From Cytidiella melzeri (Eukaryota; Basidiomycota; Agaricomycetes; Polyporales; Irpicaceae): a stretch of DNA of 64,000 nt. The stretch is from NCBI GenBank assembly GCA_022592445.1, contig JABYQR010000208.1, forward strand, positions 17,998 through 81,997. The letters are read 5' to 3'. The notes under the pieces are model-generated. The model was given only the letters and a program-made list of their open reading frames with translations, did no database searches and was not told the origin of the DNA. The translations under genes and the position numbers were made by a program. This document shows positions 1 to 12,596 of the stretch, one piece after another; positions within the stretch are counted from its first letter, which is position 1; each line of letters starts with the position of its first letter.

Positions 1-56
1 TCGATCGCGATACAACTCAGTCTCAACTTGTCTGACTACCAATTTCTCGACTCGAC

Positions 57-1171
57 ATGTTCAAACGCGTACAGAAAAGACAACGCAGGCAAAAAAGAGA
101 GGAAGAACTCGGTATCGACGGCGACTTGAAGGAGGTTTTAGGATTACAAGACACAGACTCGGATGAGAGCGACTCGAGTTCTGAAGAGGAGGGCACATCG
201 GACGGAGAGCCTCAAGGCGATATTGAAGCGGGTGGGGACGAAGATGGCCAAGATGTTGTATCTGGCCTTTCTGAGGGAGACGCAGGATTGTCTGAGGATG
301 TGGAGAGCGACGATGAAGACGAGGTCCCTGCAATGTCCGTCACAGAAGCGGTGAAGGATCCTGTATACATTGTCTCGCTACAGCCACGGACCGAGGCATG
401 TATACTATGCCCAGGAAAACTGTTGAAAAATCAAACAATGTCCGAGGTTCACAAGGCGTCGAAGGTGAGCTAACGATGCGACACAATGCTCCTGCATTCC
501 AGGTCCAAATGATTGATAGTACACAGGCACACAGTCGTCGCTACACACGGTTCATTGAACTGGTGGGGAAGGCAGGTCCCGATGCTGATGTTAGGGACCT
601 CATACGAGCAATGAACGCGGAGAGCACTGTAGCCGTTCAGCCAAAGGATACTTCGTCCTCGAATAGGGCCATAAAACGAGTGAGTACAATCGCTGCTGTC
701 GACTGGGGTTACGTTGAGCGGAGAGGATATTAGAAAGAAAAGCTCGCTGCTGTGATAGCAAAGCGTGAAGCTCAAAAGAAAGCAGCACAGAAGGCTCGAA
801 AACGTAGAGAGGAGCTCGAGCGCAAAACGGCGGCAGCATCAGCAGCTTCCAATGTAGACGCATCAAATTCTGCCAGCCCAGTGGCCAAAGGACCTCTCAA
901 GAAAAAGCGGAAGGTCACCAGCAGTGACGGGGTTCCCAAGCCGCTTCCCGGAGATAATTCTGAGCTCGTCGACAAAAAGTCTTCAGGCCGTCGATCGGCT
1001 GCTGCGACGCGCGTAGCAGCGAAGGATCATACTGAACAGGGTACGATAGCGGTTGATAGCGGGCATGTTTCGTCCTCTACGAAGAAGGGCGCGGGGATGA
1101 AGCTTGGAGGAAAATCACGGACTCTGAAACCACGTAAGGAACTCAAAGTGAGACATCAAGTTGCTGTCTAG
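57..1171 (+). CDS. Conserved fungal nuclear protein of unknown function
   Basis: Exons 57-464, 527-679 and 734-1171 (all phase 0) give 332 residues. I do not recognise a named family. The N-terminus is basic and followed by a long Asp/Glu/Ser tract. The middle, which looks most conserved, has PVYIVSLQP, a CILCPGK motif with a Cys-x2-Cys pair, and then SKAHSRRYTRF across the first intron. The C-terminal third is Lys/Arg-rich and contains LKKKRKV, close to the SV40-type nuclear localisation signal. This composition suggests a nucleolar or chromatin-associated protein, which is inference. Both introns have GTGAG donors and AG acceptors. The gene is convergent with the ENV7-like kinase, 133 bp downstream. 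Confidence 0.75.
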
Positions 1172-1304
1172 TCCTGTACACCACTCCTCGACGCTGTTGA
1201 TGGATAATTACATGATAGATATAACAAACGAGTGTCAATGAGAAATTGCAGGGCGGATAGCTTGGAGTGATCCTGACTGACTGAGTTTATATAGTCAACA
1301 CTAC

Positions 1305-3061
1305 CTACTGCAAACGCTGTAACAGCTTGTCTGTCATCACAATAACCTGGTGGAAAAGATCAGTATTCAAACATTCCCAGATATGCATTAAGATATTCAC
1401 CTGATGTATGTCTGGTCGTCGCTGAGGATCGACCTTCAGCATACTATCTATAAGCTCCTTGAGGCCCTCGGAGTATTGCGACGCCGGGTGCTTGTACTGA
1501 GCGTTCATGACCGCCATCGCTATTGACCCACCCTGTTCCGTCGTTTGAATATTCTCGAATGGGGAGTGTGAGTAAGCGAGAGCAAAGAGGGTGCATCCCA
1601 ATGACTGCCTAGATTTAGTACGGTGAAGCAAGACATTATTTGACCCTGTAACGTACCCAAATGTCTACTTTCTCATCGATTGTAATGCCAGTCTTAACGT
1701 CGAACAGTTCAGGGGCTCGATACGCCATGGTGCTCTGCTCTGCAGCAATGTCTTGCTGGAGCAACGCCTGTGAACGGTTTTCAATCTTGACACGAGCCTT
1801 CATAGCGCTTCCAAAATCCATCAAAATTGGTCGTCCGTTGTCGTCAATCATAACATTGCTGAATTGGGGTGAGCCCAAGGGCCAATCAGCATAACTAGCC
1901 ACAAAATGATAGCATAAGCGTACCCTGGCTTCAAATCACGATGAGCGTACGGCACCAGCTCTTTCTGGCCTGCCGCAGCCCCATTTCCTGCACCACTCTG
2001 CTGTATATGAGATAGCTCTTCGTCCCCGTCGAAAACGACCCCATCGTCCATGGTTGACTGCTTCGACATGAGGGGCGCCGATGATGAACGGCTCGAAGGC
2101 CCGTGATACGAATATCCTCCTTCAGCATCGCCCTCGGGATGCGGGAACATTTCGTCATCTTCGTCTTCGTCGTCAGAATGACCATTATCCGCTTTGATAT
2201 TCTTCTGTGGTCTCGCGGATGATGAGGTTGCAGCCGAAGACTGGTTCTCGCGGGACGGGTTTGGATCAGAGCGCGATGCTAAGGGAGCTTGATAATCGTG
2301 CATGGCCCGTATTGCTTCGCATGTACCCTTGAAGAGACGGAGCATCTCTTTCTCGGAGAAATGAGTGCCGTTGATTGAGTTCGCATTGATTGCGTCTTGA
2401 AGGTTCCCTTTCTGCTTGAAAGCATTAGCAGCGCAGCTAGCCTAGTCAAGTCGTTACAACGTGCCTTATACAAGGGTAGAAAGAGATACACAATTTGGCC
2501 ATCGCCAGAAGGGTCTTGGACAACGGCAGAATCCTGTAATTGCGTGAGTGCGCCAACTGGATGTCGCGAGTAAATTCCGTACGAGAATGCGAATGATGTT
2601 GGGATGTCTTTACGAGGGCCCTTTGTAAGTGTCAACAGCAGTGCGTAACATTCATCAACGTACTTGAAACGTCTGTAAGCCTCAACCTCGCGCATTGCTT
2701 GCCTCACATCCTCGTTTCCGCTGGGACACCGAATCTTCTTGAGCGCGAATTGTCTCTGAGTTTCGACGGTCAGCTAGGCAAGAGTCATCCTCAACCGGCG
2801 GTGAGCATACCCCGCTATGCTCGTCCTGTGCCAGATATACGAATGAAAAGCCTCCCTCTCCCAAGACTTTGACAATCTTGACTTCAAGGTCTCTCGTCAG
2901 CACAGCCAAGCGCATCGTCCGCATCTTCGCTTACAGGTTCGGCCGTTTATTTTGATATTTGCGGACTGTTGACAGACACAAGATGAGAGTGCCCAAAACG
3001 CATCTTTGGCCTGGTACTTGAGGTTCTCGAGGGCATGTAGTAGTTGTGGTGGTAGAGACAT
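1305..3061 (-). CDS. ENV7: STK16/ENV7-type serine/threonine protein kinase
   Basis: Nine exons on the minus strand: 3061-2935, 2890-2811, 2755-2664, 2607-2583 (25 bp), 2533-2465, 2411-1924, 1858-1657, 1604-1401 and 1346-1305, giving 442 residues. Kinase motifs in order: glycine loop GEGGFSFV (about residue 51), ALKK lysine (about 75), HPNII, HRDLKP (about 288), DFG in LMDFGSAM, and APELF. The run LLQQDIAAE after DFG is the STK16 signature. STK16/Env7 kinases are lipid-anchored and act at Golgi or vacuole membranes; yeast Env7 affects vacuole fusion. Residues of about 171-284, between helix E and the HRD loop, are an inserted Ser-rich and acidic stretch. The intron after LPLYK starts with GC, not GT. 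The start ATG at 3061 is chosen because the kinase exon upstream of the glycine loop (SANIKINGRT) only reads from there. Confidence 0.9.
2412..2464 (-). other. GC-AG intron in the ENV7-like kinase gene
   Basis: The donor reads AAG|GCACGT and the acceptor CAG. The 53-bp intron joins LPLYK to KGNLQDAI in phase 0, matching the conserved STK16 spacing (human LPFFK-RGTL). The GT candidates nearby do not keep the frame with any acceptor giving this conserved join. Confidence 0.8.
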
Positions 3062-3981
3062 GGCGGTCAGAGTTCTGCTTGTGCAATGAGACGCCAGAGA
3101 GTGGTATTTCGGACGAAGCGTCATCCGATCGTTATGCTTGGAACTGTAGGGCAATACTGTACACAGGCCGCTGACACGTTGCACCGTCTCTAACTGAATC
3201 ATGAGAGCTCGCAGCATGCAAGAATAAGTTGCCTTGTACAGTTACATATATGCAAGACAAATGAATGGTGGGAAGTGGAGTCCACGGACGAACGCTAACA
3301 TGAGCCAGTCCGGGAGGAGGTAGGATTGTCCAACATACTGTACGACGGATATCTGTGACCTCGATCAACATCAACTCAGGACAGTATGCACCAACTAGTC
3401 TCCCCAAGGCAGAGTAGACGGCGTTCAAGCCTTCGTGCCTCAGGATCTCTTGTAGCACCGACTGTTTTGGCAGCGTTGGGGAAAGAAGTACGTGGTAACA
3501 GACATGAGTTGACGAGGCTTTCCCTTCTCACGCAGTAGATAAAGCTCTCACAGCATTACCTACCGGCAGCTGGACGGTGAGCTCGCAATACGGTTAAGTG
3601 GGTGGCCGTCGTACCTGCGGACAGAGGCCTGGAGTCGTACTCACGCTACTTTACGACGCCATTCTTGCATCCGCCCTTCAAGAAATCTCCTCAAAGCCGT
3701 CCTGCTTGTTGCGCGTCGACTGCGAGAGTCGGGCCGTGTGGGCAAATGGCTCGAGTCGAGTGAGTCGAGTCGTAGACGTGAGTTAGCCATCACGGTGTAT
3801 CTGGGTCAGATCTGGTGATTACATAAGCAAAAGTTCCGCAAAATTAGAATCGTTCGATGAGTGAGAAAAGCAACAAAATATAACTTGAGACAATGTCCAC
3901 GCGACAAGACGTGTCCTTCATCCACCATCCCCCATCGCCGCTGTCCTCGACGACGACCATCGGGTCGACAACCACTAAGAC
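3062..3981. other. Intergenic, divergent between ENV7 and CYP51; one unexplained ORF
   Basis: About 0.9 kb holds the 5' flanks of the ENV7-like kinase (minus) and CYP51 (plus). On the minus strand an open segment near 3340-3463 encodes a protein-like stretch containing LQEILRHEGLNAVYSALG, bounded by a possible acceptor (AACAG) and donor (GTATGT). I cannot identify it; it could be an exon of an unrecognised gene or a 5' exon of ENV7. GAGTC is repeated near 3750-3775. Confidence 0.4.
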
Positions 3982-6037
<2,056 letters not shown>

Positions 6038-6319
6038 TCAGTATGCTTTGCTCTTCATATAATACCTATACCATAAAAGGGACTGCGGGTAGTAGTCGTT
6101 TAATTGACATTGTTGCTGCATAGCAATGGACTTGCTATTCTGTCTGGTACATGTGAGAGCAGAAGTGACCACAACGCCAATCAACTCCTGCTTCAGTTGC
6201 ATGTTCTCTAAGACCGGCGAAAGACGTTGTTTTATAAGTTCAGGTAAGCAGATACGTACGGGTATGTATAATACATGTATGTTTGAACAGAAGAGACTAT
6301 AGGATACTGAGACCGCGCT

Positions 6320-7824
6320 TCACCTCCGTGCAGCGGCTTTGCGCAATAGTGCCGGTGCGATGCTTTCATCCCAGAACGTCTGAACATCAAGCGGATAGTA
6401 TCAGCACAACTGATTCTCTTAAAGAAGTGAATGGCAGTCACGTACCATCGCCTCAAAGTGGAGCAAACCACGATTGTGTAGACTAGGCATCCTGGAGCGG
6501 ATGTGGTCTCTTGCGTTGATTTCCGTCAAACGATCCGAATGTCTCGGCATGAGGCCAATCGCGACAAGTTCTATGTCTTTGAAGCGATCCCAGTCGACAT
6601 CCTGCAAGAGCTCCCACTTGATGAGCTTGCATGCCTCTAACGGCATATCGTTGTAGCCCAAGACAATAGTGACACGACAGATCGTAGGGGTGATGACAGA
6701 AAGAAGTTTTGCGAGACAATCGCTCGCGCGATCGACCAAGGCGACTTCGTTACCGACGGGATTGAGGAGGTTCGGAAAGAGACATATCCTCAATGATCGC
6801 AGATTTCGGCAGTCCAGGATATGTAGGGCTTCGACGATCTTGTCCGGTTCTGAGAAGAAGTCTAGGTGCGTCACAGAAGACACAAAGAACTGGATGGCTA
6901 TCACGTACCTTGTTGGCTGCGAAACAGCTCGGAAATGTCGATGGCGAGGTGCATGAGATTGTCGCCGACCTCTCTCAGGAACCCTCCTAAGGCATCCACT
7001 TCCCGCATGATGTTGCATTTCACTTCCAGCCATTGGAGACTGTTCACTGTTTCGGATTTACGCATGAGGTTGAGGAAGACCTGAACGGTAGCAAACTGGG
7101 ATGTTCCAGGCCAGCCTTTCAAAGACGCTCGTAGGACTCTCAGATGTGCAGAGAGAGCGGCGAAGGAGGGGTTGCGAAGTGTGACCACGTCTGCGTTCTC
7201 GCGAAGACCGTCGACATAGCTCGCGCGGAGCATGCCAAGTTCAGCGAAGAGGCCGAGGACGCCGAGGAGACTGCTGAGAGGGTCTTCCCTCGAGCCAACA
7301 AAGTTGAGCGAGAGCATGTCGAGACGGAAACGAGTGGCGGGAATATGTGATGTCAGAAATCCGCGTTCCTGGAAGCGCACTCTCTGCAGGTCGAACACAC
7401 GAAGTTGGGGCAGCCTCATCATTATGGACGCGAGCATCTGGGTGTCGACTGGCGTCCGGGTGTCTCTGTCCTGGTCTTTCTCGTCTCCTATCATAAACAA
7501 CGTCCGCACACTGGCACAAAAACCATCTGACGCTTCGTAGCTAATGAACGCGAGGAACGCCTGGAAGTTCTTGGGCATTGCAGCCTCCTTATGGCGCTTG
7601 CCGCTGACGGCGTTGTGTGGGGCGTTAGAGACGCGAAGGGAGCGAAAGAGGTGGAACCTGGCGGCATCGAGCCACATCGGATGGACTAGGCAGCATTTTT
7701 GCAGGGCGGCCTTGTCGTACTGCAGGTAGTCGATGGTCGTGTCTATGAGCTCCTGAGGAAAGGACTGCGTTCCCCACACCGTCTGCCAGTGCATGGGGTA
7801 TTGTTGTTGTGAGTGCTCGCACAC
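6320..7824 (-). CDS. F-box domain protein
   Basis: Exons 7824-6909, 6861-6446 and 6379-6320 give 463 residues. An N-terminal F-box-like motif (FPQELIDTTIDYL, then CCLVHPMWLDAAR, about residues 22-55) is followed by leucine-rich, poorly conserved sequence of the kind found in the expanded F-box families of agaricomycetes. F-box proteins link substrates to SCF ubiquitin ligases; the substrate here is unknown. Donors are GTACGT for both introns. The last exon adds TFWDESIAPALL and ends on TGA. The gene is convergent with CYP51. Confidence 0.8.
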
Positions 7825-8166
7825 GCCTTGGTGACCCGCTGCAGGCAGTCGTTGTAGCTGCCCCTGGAGTACTTAAGGACTCTTGTTGGCTGCATACGGA
7901 GAAAAGTACGAGCTCACGTTGGGATCTTGCTCGGGATTAGCAGGTAAGAGCTCAAGTTCATCCACGACCATGGCGGAGGGTTGTCCGAAACAGCGTGGAG
8001 GTGAATAGAAAAACAGGCGGCCACTATGGGCGCTATCCACCGGGGTCATTCGGCCGTCTCAATTTAAGACACCGCTAGGAATTCGAATGGATTTATGCAT
8101 GCTACTGTACGTATAATTGAACACTACAAACAATGCGCGTACAAAACAACACAACCGTGACAATAA
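7825..8166. other. Intergenic, upstream of the F-box gene
   Basis: This 342-bp stretch separates the 5' end of the F-box gene from the 3' end of the next minus-strand gene. I see no ORF or clear motif in it. Confidence 0.5.
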
Positions 8167-10078
8167 TTAACACGACAGAGGGGCGAGGACCGGCGGCCAA
8201 GGAGGGGCCTGCTCGCCTATGTTCGATGCCGAAGCCGCAACTGAATTCAACACATCACCAGTCGACGACTCTGACGATCTCCGGACGGGACGAGAACAGC
8301 TAATAGAACCGATAGGCTTCGGCTTGAATACCGGGGGGTCGTGGGCACAACGCACTCCCATGTCCGCAAGGACATGAGACGCGGGTATATCGTGCAAGGG
8401 GGTATCCGCAGAGGAACCGTTCAATATGTCGAGGAGCGTCTTCGATGGACCAGCCAGTTGAAGTGGAGGACTACATTGTGGATGCGTCGCGAATGGAACA
8501 GGCCTAGTGACGCCACCGCGGAGACCGTCTACACATGGATAACGGAGCGAAGAAATAACAGGTGCAGAGGGTTCGAGTGTATAGTTGAATTGAGGCTCGT
8601 TATACGTAGTGAATGACGATGAACGGTCGTGGATTGGGCGTGCTCCCGGCACTTTGGCCAGAGGGCTTTCGCAAGTCTCTCGAGGGCTTGTATTCGTAGC
8701 CAAGGGCAATGCAGGGGGTGCCATCTCTATAAACGCTGAAAACGGAGCGTCTGACATTGCTCTTGATCGATGCTGGTTAGCGTGAGGGGACTGACGAGCC
8801 GAAATGCGATTATAGGTGCGTGCGATGCTGGCTTGAGGTGTATGCTTGTGAGAAGATCGCACTGGGGTAACAGGGACTTCTCGAACCAAGGTAACGCGCG
8901 TGATCTCCAAACGAGACTGCATCCCGGGCAGCCGTAAAACAGTAGTATCTGGCGGGTCGACATCATCTGTCGTGTCAAGAACCTAAAACCACTGCTTAGC
9001 TGATCAAGCTTTGCATCATTTCAGAACGGGACTGACGGTATGAATTTCTGGTCCCTCTATGTGTCCTATCTTAATTCTGGTATTCAGACGTGGTTGTTGT
9101 GGAGCGTGTTTGGTAAAAGGAAGCTTCACTTTGACAGTGATTTGTGTCTCAGTCGGCTGGTCTTGGTCTTTTACTGATTGGGTTACGTGCTCTTCTGATA
9201 TGTGTAGCTGTGAACCAGGCTCGTTGGAATAGTCAGCAGAGTTGGACTCAGTGTCCGAGGTTGCAGATGACTCGGAGCTCAGCGATTCTCCTGAATATAC
9301 GATCAACGGGAGTAGTAAGACAAAGCAAGGCACAAAAAACCCGATCGAAAGCTTACTTTCATTGTCTATCGCTGAGTGCACGTAGTCATCTTCGTCTATC
9401 CCGTCTTGCACACATTGCGAGCAGGTCACAAGACCTTGTCTCAAGCTTGAGGGTCGCGCTTTGCATGGGGAATGAAACGGTTGCCGATGGCCGCATTTGA
9501 CGCCACTGATACATGCGCATACTTCGCGCGGAGTCGAGTCATTCTTTCGGAGGACGAGGTATGACAGCTTGAGATCATTGGAGGAGGTGAAGAGCAGCTA
9601 AAATAAGGTGTTCAGCGGCTATATGCTGCTTAGTTCCTAGCAAGACGTACCTGGCGTGCTCCTGTTAACCCAACCACATTCCAGTAAGACATCCGTACGC
9701 TTGCCGAACCTGTTTCAAGCGAGATATAAGAGACTTAGCGTTCTCTATCATGCATACCGGCGCAGCGAGAGACGAAGTCAAGCAATAGCTGACCTGCTCT
9801 TTCAACCACGGGAGCGTGGCCGTGATCTCCTGCTGATGTAAACAGTGTTGATATCGATGGGCCGTCTTCAGCTATCATGTACATGAATGAGGATGTTGCG
9901 CTGCATGATCTTCGCGCTGCAAATCTAAGGGCAGCGATCTGCAAGCCCTGAGAGGACTCGTCTGCGAAGTGTGAACAGTAGTTGTGGGTGTGGCTGAAGA
10001 TAACGGTGAGACAGTTGCTAGCAGACGCCAAAACGCCACAAGGCTGTCGGTGTTCGAGTTAGGAAAGGGGACCGACAT
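8167..10078 (-). CDS. Hypothetical protein with a Cys/His-rich segment
   Basis: Exons 10078-9883, 9832-9794 (39 bp), 9709-9651, 9597-9357, 9290-9037 and 8982-8167 all keep frame and give 534 residues. I do not recognise the family. The most ordered part is near residues 80-170: VVERAGSASVRMSYWN, LTGARQLLFTSSNDLK, then a segment with Cys and His spaced as C-x-C-x5-C-G-H-x4-F-H-x2-P-C and later C-x2-C, which could bind zinc. After it come an acidic Ser-rich linker and a long disordered Pro/Ser-rich C-terminal half. The two most upstream exons rest on splice signals and frame alone, so the start is the least certain part. Confidence 0.6.
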
Positions 10079-10144
10079 ACACTTCAAGTTTTGAAGTTCA
10101 AAACTATAGCAAGTCAAGAAATCGCAGCCAAATAAATCTCAAAA

Positions 10145-12087
10145 TCAAGCCAAGTCGGCAGTCTTATCACTGTCTGGATAATTCTTGAGAGGATCTTTGC
10201 GCAGAGCCTCAGCTTCTGAGCTCATCTTCGCCGCCGCAGCACCTCCACCCAGCCCTGAAATACCAAGTCCGACAGTCTTTCCCTTTCCAGTAGTCGTAGT
10301 AGACTGTGTCTGACACTGTCCACACAGACATGGTCAGTAGAATATCCTCACAGGAAGTATATCAAACACTCACTTCGCTCTCATCTTTAAAAGGAGTGAA
10401 TCCAGGCGTAATCGCAGATGACGGCTGCTCATCTTCGTCTCGGAACACGTCTATACCTTTCGCCTTCCCAGACGCAGCAGTCTTTTTGGGCTCTAGCGTC
10501 CGAACAGTCTCGTCATCGCAAAAAACCGGAATGGCTGACTTGCTCGAGGTCTTGACCTTCGGTGGCGCGCTATATTTCTTGAAAAGCGGTCCTGGTTCGG
10601 CCTGTTCATCTCGAAATACAGCGATGCTCTTCGCAGCCTTGGTCTTCTCCGGTCTGGTAGACGATTCAGGATCTTCGTCACGGAACACTGCAAGGCCCTT
10701 CCCAGCCTTAGAGCTTTTCTTCTGAGATGGTTCAGGATCTTCGTCCTGGAGAATTAGAATACCCTTCCCAGACTTTGAGCTCTTCGTCTCGGATTTCTCG
10801 GGAGAATCATCTTGGAAAATTGAGATTGATTTCGGGTTGTTGCTAGCCTTCGAGATCTTTGCTGGGAGTGGGGGAGGAGGCATTTCTGCGGCCTCTTCCT
10901 CCGCATGTTGATTCTCATCTCCCTCATTCGGCACTGGGTCCCTGAAAACGCTGATCTTGGGGGTACTGCTACTCGATGCAACACGCTGAGATCGTCCTGA
11001 TTGTCGGAGAGTCGTGCCGGCAGCCTTCGTAGCCTCTCTGACATTCTCCTTCACGCGTGATTTGCGCGTGCCAAGATCGGGCCATTCGGAGGGTGCTTCG
11101 TCCTCGTTGTTGACATGAGACGATGCAGTGCTGTCCTGACCGTCCACAAAGACTTGAATGCGTGAATTTGGCTGCGGTTTCGAAGGGACAGGCGTTGCGA
11201 TAGAAGTAGAGGAGGAAGTGGAAGACGCAACGCGTATAGAGGATCGCGTCGTAAGCGTTGAGCTAGAGGAAGCCGCAGCAGCGTCTCCTAGAACTCGGCG
11301 CGAGCGTGAGCCTACCGCTGGGGTGGTGATCGGCTCTGGGACGGAAGAAGTGGCCGCATTCGGCAAATTGGGAGAGGCCATCATACGTTTCTGGAATTCA
11401 CGATGTTTGGCTTCGAGCCGTTCGAGAGGCCGAGCTTTTCGAGCGATCCCAAGCAGGTATGTTTGGTCGGCTTCAGATTTCCTAGAACAACTTTCAGTCT
11501 TGGAGGCTTCGTGGGAGAAGGAGGGGCATAACTCGCCTACCAGCTCTCTCCAGTGCCAGCGCCGCCTCCTCGTATAGAATCCCATGGTCCACGCCTATCT
11601 CGTTGACTATACAGAACTTGTATATCATGATCGGCTTCTCCACGTAACTCGCATAGAGTACCCAAAGTTTGAGATATCGCAAGTCGGTACGCCACTTGCC
11701 ATTCTGATGGTCCTTGAGTACTCGAGTGGCCTCCTCCAAAAGCTCTAACAGCCCGCTCTCGGCACTATGTCCTTGTGGATAGTTCTCTACCACCCAATAA
11801 ACATACGTACAATATGCCTCCAATGGGTCTGCATCGAGATCCTCCTGATCATGTTCGCCAGACGAATCTCCCAAGGCGACGTCGACATTCGTTCGTAGCC
11901 TCTGCCGTGTAGCTGCAAGCTGGTTCTCGCGTTGCGCGTGCGGTGTGGCAAGAATGGCGGAAAGGGCAGTGACTCGGCGACCTTTGGCAAGTGGCTGAAT
12001 GTTTTCCTTGGCTGCTTCAAGCACGTCGCAGTCGACGATGGGAGGAACATTCTGTTCAACAATGTCAGGCCTGGGATCTTCCGCCAT
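10145..12087 (-). CDS. MAD3: Spindle assembly checkpoint protein Mad3 (BubR1-like, no kinase domain)
   Basis: Exons 12087-11537, 11481-10374 and 10315-10145 give 609 residues. The N-terminus has a KEN box (residues 27-29) and the Mad3/Bub1 TPR region: VVENYPQGHSAESGLL, LRYLKLWVLYASYVEKP, LERAGRKSEADQ. A second KEN box is at 328-330. The C-terminal tail keeps DPLKNYP. Mad3 sits in the mitotic checkpoint complex and uses its KEN boxes to block Cdc20-APC/C; with no kinase domain this is Mad3 rather than Bub1. Between residues 292 and 552 lie nine short repeats of the type [IL]x[VI]F-x-D/E. The first intron (11482-11536) has a GC donor. Confidence 0.93.
11482..11536 (-). other. GC-AG intron in MAD3
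   Basis: The donor reads AG|GCGAGT and the acceptor CTAG. The 55-bp phase-2 intron restores ERAG-R-KSEADQ, which is invariant in the family. The nearby GTAGGC donor gives the wrong phase for every acceptor. Confidence 0.85.
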
Positions 12088-12596
12088 GGTCTTTGTCGGC
12101 AATGATAGGTTGTGTCTGCGACGAGTGGTCGCTGAGCAGTGACTGGAGAATGCCTCGGTGGCGTATGGGAGAGCTACTAGTATATCGCTCGCGCCATGCA
12201 CGTGACCGCATGCGCGATTCCAGTGTTTGCGGGCCCACCTGGCAGGTACGGCGATGCTCCAAGCAGGGAATAGGACGCGGTTAGGAACAAAACAACTGCT
12301 ACTGCTGTTCCTGGCTGCCAAGGGGTCATGCAGTTTTGTTGCAGGAGGTGAGACAGCACGGCTACAGTTTCGCGCTCACGGGACACTCATCCAAACGTCA
12401 GTTGTTTTTCCACCCGGAACACTCTAGCTCCACATGACCCTCAAGGTTCTTATGTCAAGAACAAATCAGAGCTCTAGATGAATCGCCCGGGCGTTATAAG
12501 CTCTGCCATGCCTTGATGCCACCCTTACGACCCTCCGTGGAAGAACTTGAGCTCCTCCCTTTGCTTCAAGTCGACCACCTCCAGGACTCGTCTAGC
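12088..12596. promoter_or_regulatory. Divergent promoter region, MAD3 and MFS transporter
   Basis: About 0.5 kb lies between the MAD3 start (minus) and the transporter start (plus). A TTATAAG box occurs at about 12494-12500, upstream of the transporter. No other motif was identified. Confidence 0.45.
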
